A stretch of 14,845 bases of DNA. Source: Gemmatimonadota bacterium (GTDB lineage: Bacteria; Gemmatimonadota; Gemmatimonadetes; Gemmatimonadales; Gemmatimonadaceae). This document shows, one piece after another, positions 1 to 7,466 of this stretch. The notes under the pieces are model-generated. The model made no database searches and was not told where the DNA came from. It worked only from the letters and a program-made list of their open reading frames with translations. The translations under genes and the position numbers were made by a program. The stretch lies in NCBI GenBank assembly GCA_947475795.1, contig CANJOX010000033.1, positions 1 through 14,845 on the forward strand. Reading direction: 5' to 3'. The first letter of the stretch is position 1; every line of letters starts with the position of its first letter.

Positions 1-612
1 CGCAGCGAGCGATGCCACCTCGTCGACGTTCGCGTAGTTAGCCGGTACGTACTCCAGCCCCGTGGAGAGCCCGAGGGCGCCCTGTGTCATGGCGGAGTCC
101 ACCAACGCGCGCATCCACGACAATTCCGCCGTGGTGGGCGCGCGATCGGCGAGACCCATGACGCGCTTCCGGATCCAGGTGTGCCCCGCGAAGAGCCCGA
201 CATTCGGCGCGATTTTGACCTGCGCCCGATACGGATCCATCGGGAACGGTTGATCCTGCGAATGCAGCGGCGCGAGCACGGTGGTGATCCCCTGCCGTAC
301 GAAATTCTCGGCCAGCCCATGATCCGCGAGGGTAACGAGATGGGCATGATTGTCCCAGAATCCCGGCGACACGATCTGTCCGCTCGCGTTGACCACGCGC
401 GCGGCGCCACGACGCGGGAGTGAGGCGCCGATGGCCACGATGCGATCGCCGCGGATGGCCACATCCGCCACACGGCGCGGGGCGCCGGTGCCATCGATCA
501 CGGTGCCACCGGTGAGCAGCAGATCGTACGCCGGCGCTGCCGGGCGACAGGCCGCACTCAGCGCAACCAGCAGCGCGGCGAATGTTCGGCCACCAACGCG
601 TGCGCGGTTCAC
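1..612 (-). CDS. N-acyl-D-amino-acid deacylase-like amidohydrolase, probable lipoprotein (C-terminal part outside window)
   Basis: Partial gene with 204 codons visible; it runs off the left edge. The family hydrolyses N-acyl-D-amino acids (D-aminoacylase, amidohydrolase superfamily). Visible support is an N-terminal beta-sandwich start (LLLTGGTVIDGTG, residues 31-43), the metal-binding H-x-H in PGFWDNHAHL (His89, His91) and GALGLSTGLEYVP (178-190), a very characteristic D-aminoacylase stretch. Residues 1-22 form a signal peptide ending in ALSAAC, so Cys22 may be lipidated; the lipobox is weak, with Ser at -3. The GTG start at 612-610 overlaps the stop of the upstream 1387-aa gene (GTGA), which decides the start and implies translational coupling. 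Oddity: the GNCG-type segment that follows the GVTTV strand in classical D-aminoacylases, and carries a metal-bridging Cys, reads APLHSQD here. Substrate may therefore differ; a dihydroorotase-like or dipeptidase activity is the alternative. Confidence 0.82.
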   Translation of the reverse strand, partial: MNRARVGGRTFAALLVALSAACRPAAPAYDLLLTGGTVIDGTGAPRRVADVAIRGDRIVAIGASLPRRGAARVVNASGQIVSPGFWDNHAHLVTLADHGLAENFVRQGITTVLAPLHSQDQPFPMDPYRAQVKIAPNVGLFAGHTWIRKRVMGLADRAPTTAELSWMRALVDSAMTQGALGLSTGLEYVPANYANVDEVASLAA

Positions 613-3600
613 GGCTGCTCCGGCGAAATACGCAGTGCGGTCAACTTGCCAAGTGGCCCCAGGGTGACGAGCACGCGGAAGCGCTGCGGGCCGAACCACG
701 CGAAGTACTGGCGTTCGACATCGTCACCGATCTCGCGGCGCGCCAGCAGCTCGAGACGCGTGAGCGGGCCTTTCCCCTGCACGGTCGCGGTGAGGGCGGC
801 CCGCATGCGCGGGAAGATCGTTTGGCGCACGACTTCAAAATCGTCGAGCACCAGCGATCCGGCGGCGACGCGCGTGAGGATGGCCTGCACGGTGGCCGTG
901 ACCTGCGGCTCGCGATCGGGAATGGCAGCGCTCGGTGGCGGCGTGGGCACCAGCGCTGAGTCATACAGCGCGGCCACCTGCATCGCCAGCGTGGCCGGTG
1001 CCATCGCGCGCGCATTCGAGAGCACCATCACGGCCAGATCCTGATCGGGGAAGCGCGTGTACTGCGACACGAATCCCTGCCACGTGCCCCCGTGTTCCTG
1101 CATGGGATGTCCGCCGGCCTCGCCCAGGAACCAGCCAAGAGCGTACGGATAGTCGCGGCCAGTGGGCAAGCGGCTGGCCGAGAGCATCAGCGTCCAGCTG
1201 TCCGGACGCAACAGTCGCCGCGTACGCACCACCTCATTCCACGCGATGAGGTCGCGAATGGAAAGGAGCATCGAGCCATCGGCGGTGGTATTCAGTCGTG
1301 GCGCGACCCATGCAGCATGTTCCCACCCCGAGGGGGTGGGCAAGTAGCCGTGGGCGCGGTTCGGCACGACATCGGCTTCGGTGATCACGCGAATGGTCGG
1401 CATCCCCGCCGGCGTGAAGATCCGCTCGCGCAGAAACTCGTCGTACGGACGCCCCGTCACGCGCGTCACGATGATGCCCAGCAACACGTAGCCGGTGTTG
1501 GAGTAATTCCAGCGCGTCCCCGCGGGAAATTCAAGCGGCAACGCCGACGCCATCGCAATCAACTCGGCGTCGGTGTAATCCTTGCGATAATCGAACCGAT
1601 CGCTGGTGTAGTCAGGAACACCGCCGCGATGACTGAGCAGATGCCGAATCGTGATGGGCTGCCAGCTGGCCGGTACCTCGGGGAGATAGAGCCGCACGGA
1701 GCTGTCGAGCGCGATCTTGTCGTCCTCGACCAGCGACAGCACACCGGCCGCGGTGAACTGTTTGCCCAGCGAACCCGATTGAAACATCGTGGCATCGGTG
1801 ACGGGCGTACGGTTCTCCAGTTCGGCCACACCGAAACCACGGGACACCACCACCTCGCCGCGCCGCACCACGGCGATCGCGAGTCCGGGGATGCGGGCAG
1901 TTTCCATCGTGCGGCGCACGAGCGTGTCCAGCGCGGCCGCCGACGGCAGTGGCTCACGGCGCAGCGACCAGGGCAGCGTGAGTGGAGCCGGGTTGGGCCA
2001 GACGCGTTCCAGCGTGCTGCTGCGATACAGCGTGCCGCCCTTCATGACGTACGCGATGGCGCGGCTGTTACGAATGGACTGCAGCGGATTCGCGTCGAGC
2101 ACCACCAGATCGGCGACCTTGCCGGATTCAAGCGATCCCAGGTCAGCATCGAGTCCGATCGCGCGCGCGCCTTCGATCGTGGCCACGCGCAGGACTTCGT
2201 GCGGTGACATACCGCCATCGGCGAGCAGTCCCATCTCCCAGTGATTGGAGAGCCCCTGCACTTCACCGTGCCCGCCCAGTCCGATGTGGCCACCGGCGCG
2301 CAGGACATCCACCGCGCCCGCCGCCGCTTCGCGCTCGTTGAACTCTTCCGGCGGAAACCAGAGCAAGCGCGTGGAGGTTCGCTGAAAGAGCGCCCCATCG
2401 GGGAACCAACGGTTGATGCGTGGATCCTCGTGCGGCCGTTCCTCGGCGAGCAACCGATAAATCGGCAGTGCCCCGCCGAACGCCACCACGAGCGTGGGCG
2501 TGTTGGTGATGCCAGTGCGCGCCATCAGTTGCACGATGTCATCGTGGATGGGGGCTTCCGGGATCGCATGTTCGAGCCCGCTGAAGCCGTCGATGATGTG
2601 CGTCAGATCCTCTTTGCCATCGGCGCCTCCTTCCGTGGTCGGCATGAGTCCGAGCTCGCGCGCGGCTTCTACCAGCCACTGTCGCTGCTGACGCGTGCCG
2701 GTCTGATACGACTTGAGATACACCGTGCCGTAGTCGTCGCGGTACATGCGCAACAGGCGACGCGCGTCGTCGAGTGACTGGAAGTTGGTGCCGGCGCCGA
2801 TGCCGGGGCCGGTGGAGAAGACCCGTGGACTCGGCACACCGTCCACCTCCACGAGGTTGGCGAGATCGAAGATGTCCGGCGTGACCTGCGGGTCGCGGAT
2901 GGTGGTGATCCCCATCGCGAGGTTGGCGAAGCCGTTGGTGGACTCGGGCTGCAGCAGCGTGCCACCACCGCCCCAATGCGCGTGGATGTCGATGAACCCG
3001 GGCACGATGTACTTGCCGTTCACGTCGATCACGGTGGCGCCGGCCGGAGTGGGCGTCGCACTCCGTGCGCCCACGCTCGCGATACGCCCGTCAGTGACGA
3101 TCACGTCGGCATCGCGCAGCACGTCGGTGCCACGCATGGTGATGACCGTCGCACCGCGCAGCACGATGGTGCCGGTCGTGATCGCGCGTGGCAGCGCCAC
3201 CTCGAACGGGCGCGGCATGGCGGCGGACGTGGCCGGCACGGGGAGTGGTGCCCCGACCGTCGGCGCCGCAGCCGTTGGCCGAGGCGCCGGTCCGGTGATG
3301 CGCACGGGGCCTCCGCTCGCCGGGACCTCGGCGCGCTTGGCGTCCGGGGGGAGCGCGCCCGGGGGCGCCATCAGCGTGGCACGCAGTGGCGCGGTGCTGG
3401 CGATGATCGTGCGACCATCCGGCGTCCACGTGGGCTCGGCCCACCACGCGGGCGCGGTGGTGAGACGCACCGGCGCCTCGCGACCGTCGGTGCGCGCTTT
3501 CCACAGGGCGCCGCCGTTTTCGTCCCACGTCACGAAGGCCACCCACCGACTGTCGGGTGACCACGCGGGCATGAACTCCCGGGCCCGTGGCGTGCTGGTG

Positions 3601-4772
3601 AGCCGGCGCGGTGCGCCGGTGGCGTTGGCAATCCAGATGCGTCCCAGCGACGAAAAGGCGACCTGTCCATTGGGGGCGGTGGCCTGCTGTTGCACACGGC
3701 GTGTGCGAACGGGGCCGGTGGCGAGCCGCTGTGGGAAGTGCAGCGTGGGGGTCACGTCCAGCGCGACATCGACGGAGAACGGGATCACGGTATCGCTGCC
3801 GTCGTGCACCCCCAACCGGTGGAGCTTGCCGCCATAGGCCGCGTACAGCCAGCGGCCATCGGGGGAGAAGGCGGTGTTGGGGAGCACATCGCGCGAGGCG
3901 CGTGCCTCGAGCTGATTGCGGTCCACGGGGTACGCGAGCCAGCGCTCGGCGCCGGTGGCGAGCGTGCGCACGCGGAGGCCGGTTTTCCCTTCGCGCACGG
4001 TGCCGTACACGAGCGTGCTGCCGTCGGGGGAGAGCATGGGCTTCATGGCCGGCAGCCCCTCCACCACGACCGGTTCGGCGGCCCCGCCACTCACGGGGAC
4101 ACGCAGGAGCGCGCTCGTGGCGCCGTTGCGGCTGCCGTACGGGCGCGGCGTAACCGCGGTGAACAACAGGCTCGCGCCATCGGGGGTGGGCCACGCGCTG
4201 TACGGGCCCGGCGCCGGTGCCGAGACCAGCGGTTGCGCCGGGCCATTGCTGTTGGGCACGAGTCGTGTGCCCTCACCGCTGGCGACGTCGTAGCGCCAGA
4301 GTTCCGCGGTGCGGGCGCCATGCGGATCAGTCACCGTCACGACAATGGACCGCCCATCGGTGGCCCAGGCCGGCGACAGCATGCCGACGCGCGGAAGCCG
4401 CGTCACCGCGCGCGCGTTGCGGCCGTCGGCGGAGGCGATCCAGACGTTGTCGGAGCCGGTTTCGTCGCTGATGAAGACGAGCAGAGAGCCGTCGGGCGAG
4501 AGCCGTGGTTGCGACTGAAAGGCGCGGCCGGTAATCAGCGGCGCGGCCTTTCCACCGTCGACCGGCACCCGGTAGATGTCACCCAGCAGCTCGAACACGA
4601 GCGCGCGGCCATCGCGGGTGACATCGAGCGAGACCCACGTGCCTTCAGTGGTGGTGAAGGCGATCGGCCGCGTTGGCGGCGTGGTGGGTGTCTGAGCGGC
4701 GAGGCGGCTGGCCAGCAGGATGCTGGCCACGGCAGCGCAGGTGGCGGCAACAGAGCGACGGCGAGGGCGCAT
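609..4772 (-). CDS. Exported three-module hydrolase: TolB-like propeller, amidohydrolase, beta-lactamase-type serine hydrolase
   Basis: Length 1387 aa from ATG 4772. A GTG at 4844 in the same frame would add 24 residues, but the ATG places a clean signal peptide (MRPRRRSVAA...LAAQ) at residues 1-27. Modules in order: PD40/TolB-like propeller repeats (about 36-475) with repeated SPDG, TPDG and WSPDS blades; a Pro/Ala linker; a metal-dependent amidohydrolase (about 533-925) with HAH at 597/599, possible carboxylated Lys687, His725, His735 and GGHGEVQG near 835 instead of a GSD motif; a class C beta-lactamase/DD-peptidase fold (about 946-1266) with S-L-G-K at 1001-1004, YSN at 1090-1092 and HGG at 1227 in place of KTG; and a ~100-aa tail typical of beta-lactamase-related proteins. 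It should act in the periplasm on peptides or amides; the exact substrate is unknown. Propeller-amidohydrolase proteins are known; the added serine hydrolase is the unusual part. No clear Shine-Dalgarno sequence is visible. Confidence 0.9.
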   Translation of the reverse strand: MRPRRRSVAATCAAVASILLASRLAAQTPTTPPTRPIAFTTTEGTWVSLDVTRDGRALVFELLGDIYRVPVDGGKAAPLITGRAFQSQPRLSPDGSLLVFISDETGSDNVWIASADGRNARAVTRLPRVGMLSPAWATDGRSIVVTVTDPHGARTAELWRYDVASGEGTRLVPNSNGPAQPLVSAPAPGPYSAWPTPDGASLLFTAVTPRPYGSRNGATSALLRVPVSGGAAEPVVVEGLPAMKPMLSPDGSTLVYGTVREGKTGLRVRTLATGAERWLAYPVDRNQLEARASRDVLPNTAFSPDGRWLYAAYGGKLHRLGVHDGSDTVIPFSVDVALDVTPTLHFPQRLATGPVRTRRVQQQATAPNGQVAFSSLGRIWIANATGAPRRLTSTPRAREFMPAWSPDSRWVAFVTWDENGGALWKARTDGREAPVRLTTAPAWWAEPTWTPDGRTIIASTAPLRATLMAPPGALPPDAKRAEVPASGGPVRITGPAPRPTAAAPTVGAPLPVPATSAAMPRPFEVALPRAITTGTIVLRGATVITMRGTDVLRDADVIVTDGRIASVGARSATPTPAGATVIDVNGKYIVPGFIDIHAHWGGGGTLLQPESTNGFANLAMGITTIRDPQVTPDIFDLANLVEVDGVPSPRVFSTGPGIGAGTNFQSLDDARRLLRMYRDDYGTVYLKSYQTGTRQQRQWLVEAARELGLMPTTEGGADGKEDLTHIIDGFSGLEHAIPEAPIHDDIVQLMARTGITNTPTLVVAFGGALPIYRLLAEERPHEDPRINRWFPDGALFQRTSTRLLWFPPEEFNEREAAAGAVDVLRAGGHIGLGGHGEVQGLSNHWEMGLLADGGMSPHEVLRVATIEGARAIGLDADLGSLESGKVADLVVLDANPLQSIRNSRAIAYVMKGGTLYRSSTLERVWPNPAPLTLPWSLRREPLPSAAALDTLVRRTMETARIPGLAIAVVRRGEVVVSRGFGVAELENRTPVTDATMFQSGSLGKQFTAAGVLSLVEDDKIALDSSVRLYLPEVPASWQPITIRHLLSHRGGVPDYTSDRFDYRKDYTDAELIAMASALPLEFPAGTRWNYSNTGYVLLGIIVTRVTGRPYDEFLRERIFTPAGMPTIRVITEADVVPNRAHGYLPTPSGWEHAAWVAPRLNTTADGSMLLSIRDLIAWNEVVRTRRLLRPDSWTLMLSASRLPTGRDYPYALGWFLGEAGGHPMQEHGGTWQGFVSQYTRFPDQDLAVMVLSNARAMAPATLAMQVAALYDSALVPTPPPSAAIPDREPQVTATVQAILTRVAAGSLVLDDFEVVRQTIFPRMRAALTATVQGKGPLTRLELLARREIGDDVERQYFAWFGPQRFRVLVTLGPLGKLTALRISPEQP

Positions 4773-4850
4773 GTGGCGGGGTGCGGGCGTCGGACGCGAA
4801 AGAGCGCAGATGGGACCAAAGTACGGCGCCCGTGTGGGTTCCACGAGACT

Positions 4851-4858
4851 GACCGGTC
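4851..4858. promoter_or_regulatory. Perfect 8-bp palindrome between divergent genes (possible operator)
   Basis: GACCGGTC sits in the 101-bp divergent region between the three-module hydrolase (minus) and the alpha/beta hydrolase (plus). It abuts a TATA-rich segment (TGTATACT, 4859-4866) that could serve as a -10 for either strand. The position would suit a repressor or activator. An 8-bp palindrome can occur by chance in GC-rich DNA, so this is only a candidate. Confidence 0.25.
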
Positions 4859-4860
4859 TG

Positions 4861-4866
4861 TATACT
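4861..4866 (+). promoter_or_regulatory. -10 element TATACT for the alpha/beta hydrolase gene, probably leaderless
   Basis: TATACT matches five of six bases of the sigma-70 -10 consensus and fits TANNNT. Exactly 7 nt (4867-4873) separate it from the ATG at 4874, so transcription would start at or within a base or two of the start codon, giving a leaderless mRNA. There is no Shine-Dalgarno sequence upstream, which agrees. A weak -35 (GTTCCA, 4838-4843) lies at 17-bp spacing. The reverse strand reads TATACA here and could act as -10 for the minus-strand gene starting at 4772, with a ~79-nt leader. Confidence 0.5.
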
Positions 4867-4873
4867 TGCGCCT

Positions 4874-5803
4874 ATGGACGGCACCCCGATTCCGGACACG
4901 GCCACCGGCGAGCGCCTTTCGCTCGCCGCGCGCGACGGGTACCCGCTCACGGCGCAGCGCTATGTCGCGGCTGGGGCGCCCCGCGGCCATCTCATCGTGG
5001 CCGGCGCCACCGGCGTCCCCCAGCGCTTCTATCGCGGTTTTGCGCAGTACGCCGCGGCGCAGGGGTACACGACGCTCACGCTCGACTATCGTGGCGTCGG
5101 GCTGTCGCGCCCCGGCACGCTGAAGGGCTTTCACATGGAATACCTCGACTGGGCGCACCATGATCTGGCGGCGGCCGTCGACCTGATGAGCGACTCGGCC
5201 GTCCCGCTGTTCATGGTGGGGCATTCGTTTGGCGGGCATGCGTTCGGGCTGTTGCCCAACCACGCGCGCGTGGCGCGGTTCTATGCGTTCGCGGCAGGGG
5301 CGGGATGGCACGGCTGGATGCCGCGCGCAGAGCGCGCGCGCGTGCTGCTGCTCTGGCACGTGTTGGGACCGCTGGTGGTGCGCGCCCATGGCTACCTGGC
5401 GTGGAGCCGGCTCGGGATGGGCGAAGACCTGCCGCTGGGCGTCTACTGCGACTGGAAGCGCTGGTGCCGATTCCCGCGCTACTTCTTTGACGATCCGGCC
5501 ATGGGCCATGTGGCGGCGCAGTTCGCGCAGGTGACCACGCCGATCACCGCGGCCACGGCGCTCGACGACCGGTGGGCGCCACCAGCCTCGCGGGACGCCT
5601 TCATGGCCGGCTATCGAGGCACGCCGTGGCGGGCGGTGGACATCGACCCGGTGCGAAGCGGGCTCGGGCCGATCGGCCACATGGGCTACTTCCGGCCACG
5701 CGCCGAGCCCCTGTGGCGCGAGGCGCTGGAGTGGTTCGGTGAGCACGAGGGCGGGCCGTCCGATTCCTTCCACTCGGCCGTGCCGTCCACGGCGATTTCC
5801 TGA
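4874..5803 (+). CDS. Alpha/beta hydrolase (COG4757-like)
   Basis: Length 309 aa, no signal peptide, so probably cytosolic. The fold and triad are visible: nucleophile elbow GHSFGG with Ser118, acid Asp231 or Asp232 in ALDDRWAPP, and His269 in GHMGYFR. The strand LTLDYRGVGLSRP (68-80) and the GATGVPQRFYRGFA segment are typical of the uncharacterised COG4757 'predicted alpha/beta hydrolase' group; substrate is unknown. ATG 4874 directly follows a -10-like TATACT, giving a leaderless arrangement. The gene is divergent from the three-module hydrolase and convergent with the sulfatase pair. The last ~17 residues (after EALEWFGEHE) look like an extension past the usual end of the family, and the DNA there is antisense to a short-chain dehydrogenase remnant, so the original stop may have been lost. 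Confidence 0.88.
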   Translation: MDGTPIPDTATGERLSLAARDGYPLTAQRYVAAGAPRGHLIVAGATGVPQRFYRGFAQYAAAQGYTTLTLDYRGVGLSRPGTLKGFHMEYLDWAHHDLAAAVDLMSDSAVPLFMVGHSFGGHAFGLLPNHARVARFYAFAAGAGWHGWMPRAERARVLLLWHVLGPLVVRAHGYLAWSRLGMGEDLPLGVYCDWKRWCRFPRYFFDDPAMGHVAAQFAQVTTPITAATALDDRWAPPASRDAFMAGYRGTPWRAVDIDPVRSGLGPIGHMGYFRPRAEPLWREALEWFGEHEGGPSDSFHSAVPSTAIS

Positions 5804-5898
5804 GCACTGACGTGCCGCGCCTCGTCGGAGGCGAGGAGCGCCCGCAGATCCGCGATCTCCGACATTTCGATCCAGGTCCGCATCCACTCGTAGCGGTT
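5770..5898 (-). pseudogene. C-terminal remnant of a short-chain dehydrogenase/reductase (SDR)
   Basis: One minus-strand frame reads SEIADLRALLASDEAR followed by HVSAQEIAVDGTAEW. This is the typical SDR C-terminus: EIA, then a LASDEAR block, then a Q-x-x-x-VDG strand that ends the Rossmann domain. Upstream in the same frame (above ~5898) the sequence becomes Arg-rich nonsense and enters the sulfatase 3' end, so the glycine-rich NAD site and the YxxxK active site are absent. No start fits, and no stop follows the VDG until 5686, inside the oppositely oriented alpha/beta hydrolase gene. It is therefore a decayed fragment. It occupies most of the 127 bp between the sulfatase stop (5931) and the hydrolase stop (5803) and overlaps the latter. 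The short length keeps confidence moderate. Confidence 0.6.
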
Positions 5899-5930
5899 CC
5901 GCCTCGGACGAGATCGAGTGCGTGCCGACC

Positions 5931-7466
5931 CTAGGGCCTCGCGGCCTGCCACCCCGCCGTAAGCTGCCCGTGCAGCTGTGCAATGAGCGCGGCCTGATCG
6001 GCGTTGGGCGCGAGATTGACGCGACACTCCGGATCATTCGTCATGTCGTACAGCTCGCGCGCTTTCACCTCGCGCGTCGCGCGGTCTACCCACTCGTTGT
6101 AGCGGTACCGATCGGTGCGCATCGAATACCCCATGACGTTGCCGGGTCGCGGGTACTGACTGAACGCCGCCGACTTCCAGCGTCGCGTCGGATCGACCAT
6201 CAGCGGTACGAGGCTCGTGCCTTCCAGTCCTTCGACCGGCGGAAGACCGCACAACTCCGCCAGCGTCGGGTACAGATCGACCGACTCGGCGAGCGCCCGC
6301 GTCCGCGAGCCCGCGGCGTAATCCGGATCGGCGATAATCAGCGGCACGTGCGTATCCGGCTCGAAATTCGTGTGCTTACTCCACATCCCGTGCTCGCCGA
6401 GCTTTACGCCGTGATCGGACCAGAGCACGATGATCGTGTCCTTGCGTAGATCGAGTCGATCCAGCTCCGCCAGAATCCGGCCGACTTGAGCGTCGACAAA
6501 GCTCATGCAGGCGTAGTACGCGTGAATGAGCTCACGCGTCATGTCGTCGCTACACGGACCGGTATCGGGAATGCCGCTGAAGGTGCGCAACTCGAGCCAG
6601 TTGACCAGCGCGACATCCGGCACGTTCGTGGGCGTTTTCGGATACGGCAGCGGAATCGTGGCGCGATCGTACAAGGCCCAGTACTGCGACGGAGCCGAGA
6701 ACGGGAGATGCGGCTTACGAAACCCGAGACTGAGAAAGAACGGCTGGCGTTCGCTCGCCGAAGCGGCCGTGGCGCGCGGCGCGACGCGACCGAGTGATTC
6801 GATCGCCATCTGCGTCATCTTGCCGTCGATAAACGCATCATCGGGCAGATCCGCAGACTCGAAGGCCTTGGCCCGCATCGTGCGCGGGCCGCTCGGCTCC
6901 GAGTCGTAGGTGTCTCCGGCCACTTTGCCGCCTTCCTTCTGCAGCTTCAGATTCTCCGGCGTCACCCAGTTGCCACCCTCCGCATTGCGGTGCGGCACGC
7001 TGTACGACGGCGCGTCCTCGAGCCGGGGGTGATTGACCTTGCCGATGCCCTCGGTGAAATAACCGTTGCTCCGGAAGTGCTGCTGCAGCGTGACGACATC
7101 CGGCATCGTGGTCCGGATGTGCGTTTCCAAGTCGTAAATCTTCGTCGTATCCGGTCGACGTCCGGTCAGCATGCTGGCGCGGGACGGTGCGCAGACGGCC
7201 TGCTGGCAGTAGGTCCGTTCAAACACCATGCCGGTCTTCGCCAGCCGATCGATGTGCGGCGATTTGACGAGCGGATGACCGTAGCAGCCGAGTGCGGGAC
7301 GCATGTCATCGAACACCAAGAACAGGACGTTCTTCTTTCGCGCGGCCGGCGAGCGCGGACCATCGACGGGTTCAGCCGACCGGGCGTCCCTCGGCGACAG
7401 CGCGATCGCGCCGCCGACACTGGCGAGCGCAGTGGTGCGCAGGAATTCGCGTCTGGTTTGACTCAT
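5931..7466 (-). CDS. Tat-exported iduronate-2-sulfatase-like sulfatase (Cys-type)
   Basis: Length 511 aa. Type I sulfatases hydrolyse sulfate esters with a formylglycine made from Cys or Ser. Visible features: twin-arginine signal MSQTRREFLRTTALASVGGA (1-20); metal ligands Asp53-Asp54 in VFDDMRP; signature C92-A-P-S-R96 (Cys92 becomes formylglycine); GCYGHP (60-65); YYACMSFVDAQVGRIL (317-332); and WSDHGVKLGEHG (349-360) with Asp351, His352 and Lys365. These blocks match the iduronate-2-sulfatase branch. ATG 7466 is chosen because it gives the Tat signal and overlaps the maturase stop (ATGA); the frame stays open to 7775 but that part is shadow. The substrate is probably a sulfated glycan in the periplasm or outside the cell; substrate is inferred only from the branch. 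The gene is co-transcribed with its likely maturase. Confidence 0.92.
   Translation of the reverse strand: MSQTRREFLRTTALASVGGAIALSPRDARSAEPVDGPRSPAARKKNVLFLVFDDMRPALGCYGHPLVKSPHIDRLAKTGMVFERTYCQQAVCAPSRASMLTGRRPDTTKIYDLETHIRTTMPDVVTLQQHFRSNGYFTEGIGKVNHPRLEDAPSYSVPHRNAEGGNWVTPENLKLQKEGGKVAGDTYDSEPSGPRTMRAKAFESADLPDDAFIDGKMTQMAIESLGRVAPRATAASASERQPFFLSLGFRKPHLPFSAPSQYWALYDRATIPLPYPKTPTNVPDVALVNWLELRTFSGIPDTGPCSDDMTRELIHAYYACMSFVDAQVGRILAELDRLDLRKDTIIVLWSDHGVKLGEHGMWSKHTNFEPDTHVPLIIADPDYAAGSRTRALAESVDLYPTLAELCGLPPVEGLEGTSLVPLMVDPTRRWKSAAFSQYPRPGNVMGYSMRTDRYRYNEWVDRATREVKARELYDMTNDPECRVNLAPNADQAALIAQLHGQLTAGWQAARP

Noticed and set aside
1092..2207. 371-codon plus-strand open frame
   Set aside because: Antisense to the serine hydrolase module, which has complete catalytic motifs on the other strand. 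No motif in this frame.
4773..4844. 24-residue upstream extension of the three-module hydrolase from GTG 4844
   Set aside because: It would put a non-hydrophobic Pro/Arg stretch before the signal peptide. The ATG at 4772 gives a normal export signal.
5818..5833. Hairpin CGCCTC-GTCG-GAGGCG just after the alpha/beta hydrolase stop
   Set aside because: Considered as a terminator. The stem is only 6 bp, no U-tract follows, and it lies in the SDR remnant, so it may be a by-product of former coding sequence.
4535..6037. 500-codon minus-strand open frame
   Set aside because: It covers the alpha/beta hydrolase in antisense and an out-of-frame part of the three-module gene. Composition is Arg/Pro/His-rich and no family pattern is visible; the SDR remnant is in a different frame.
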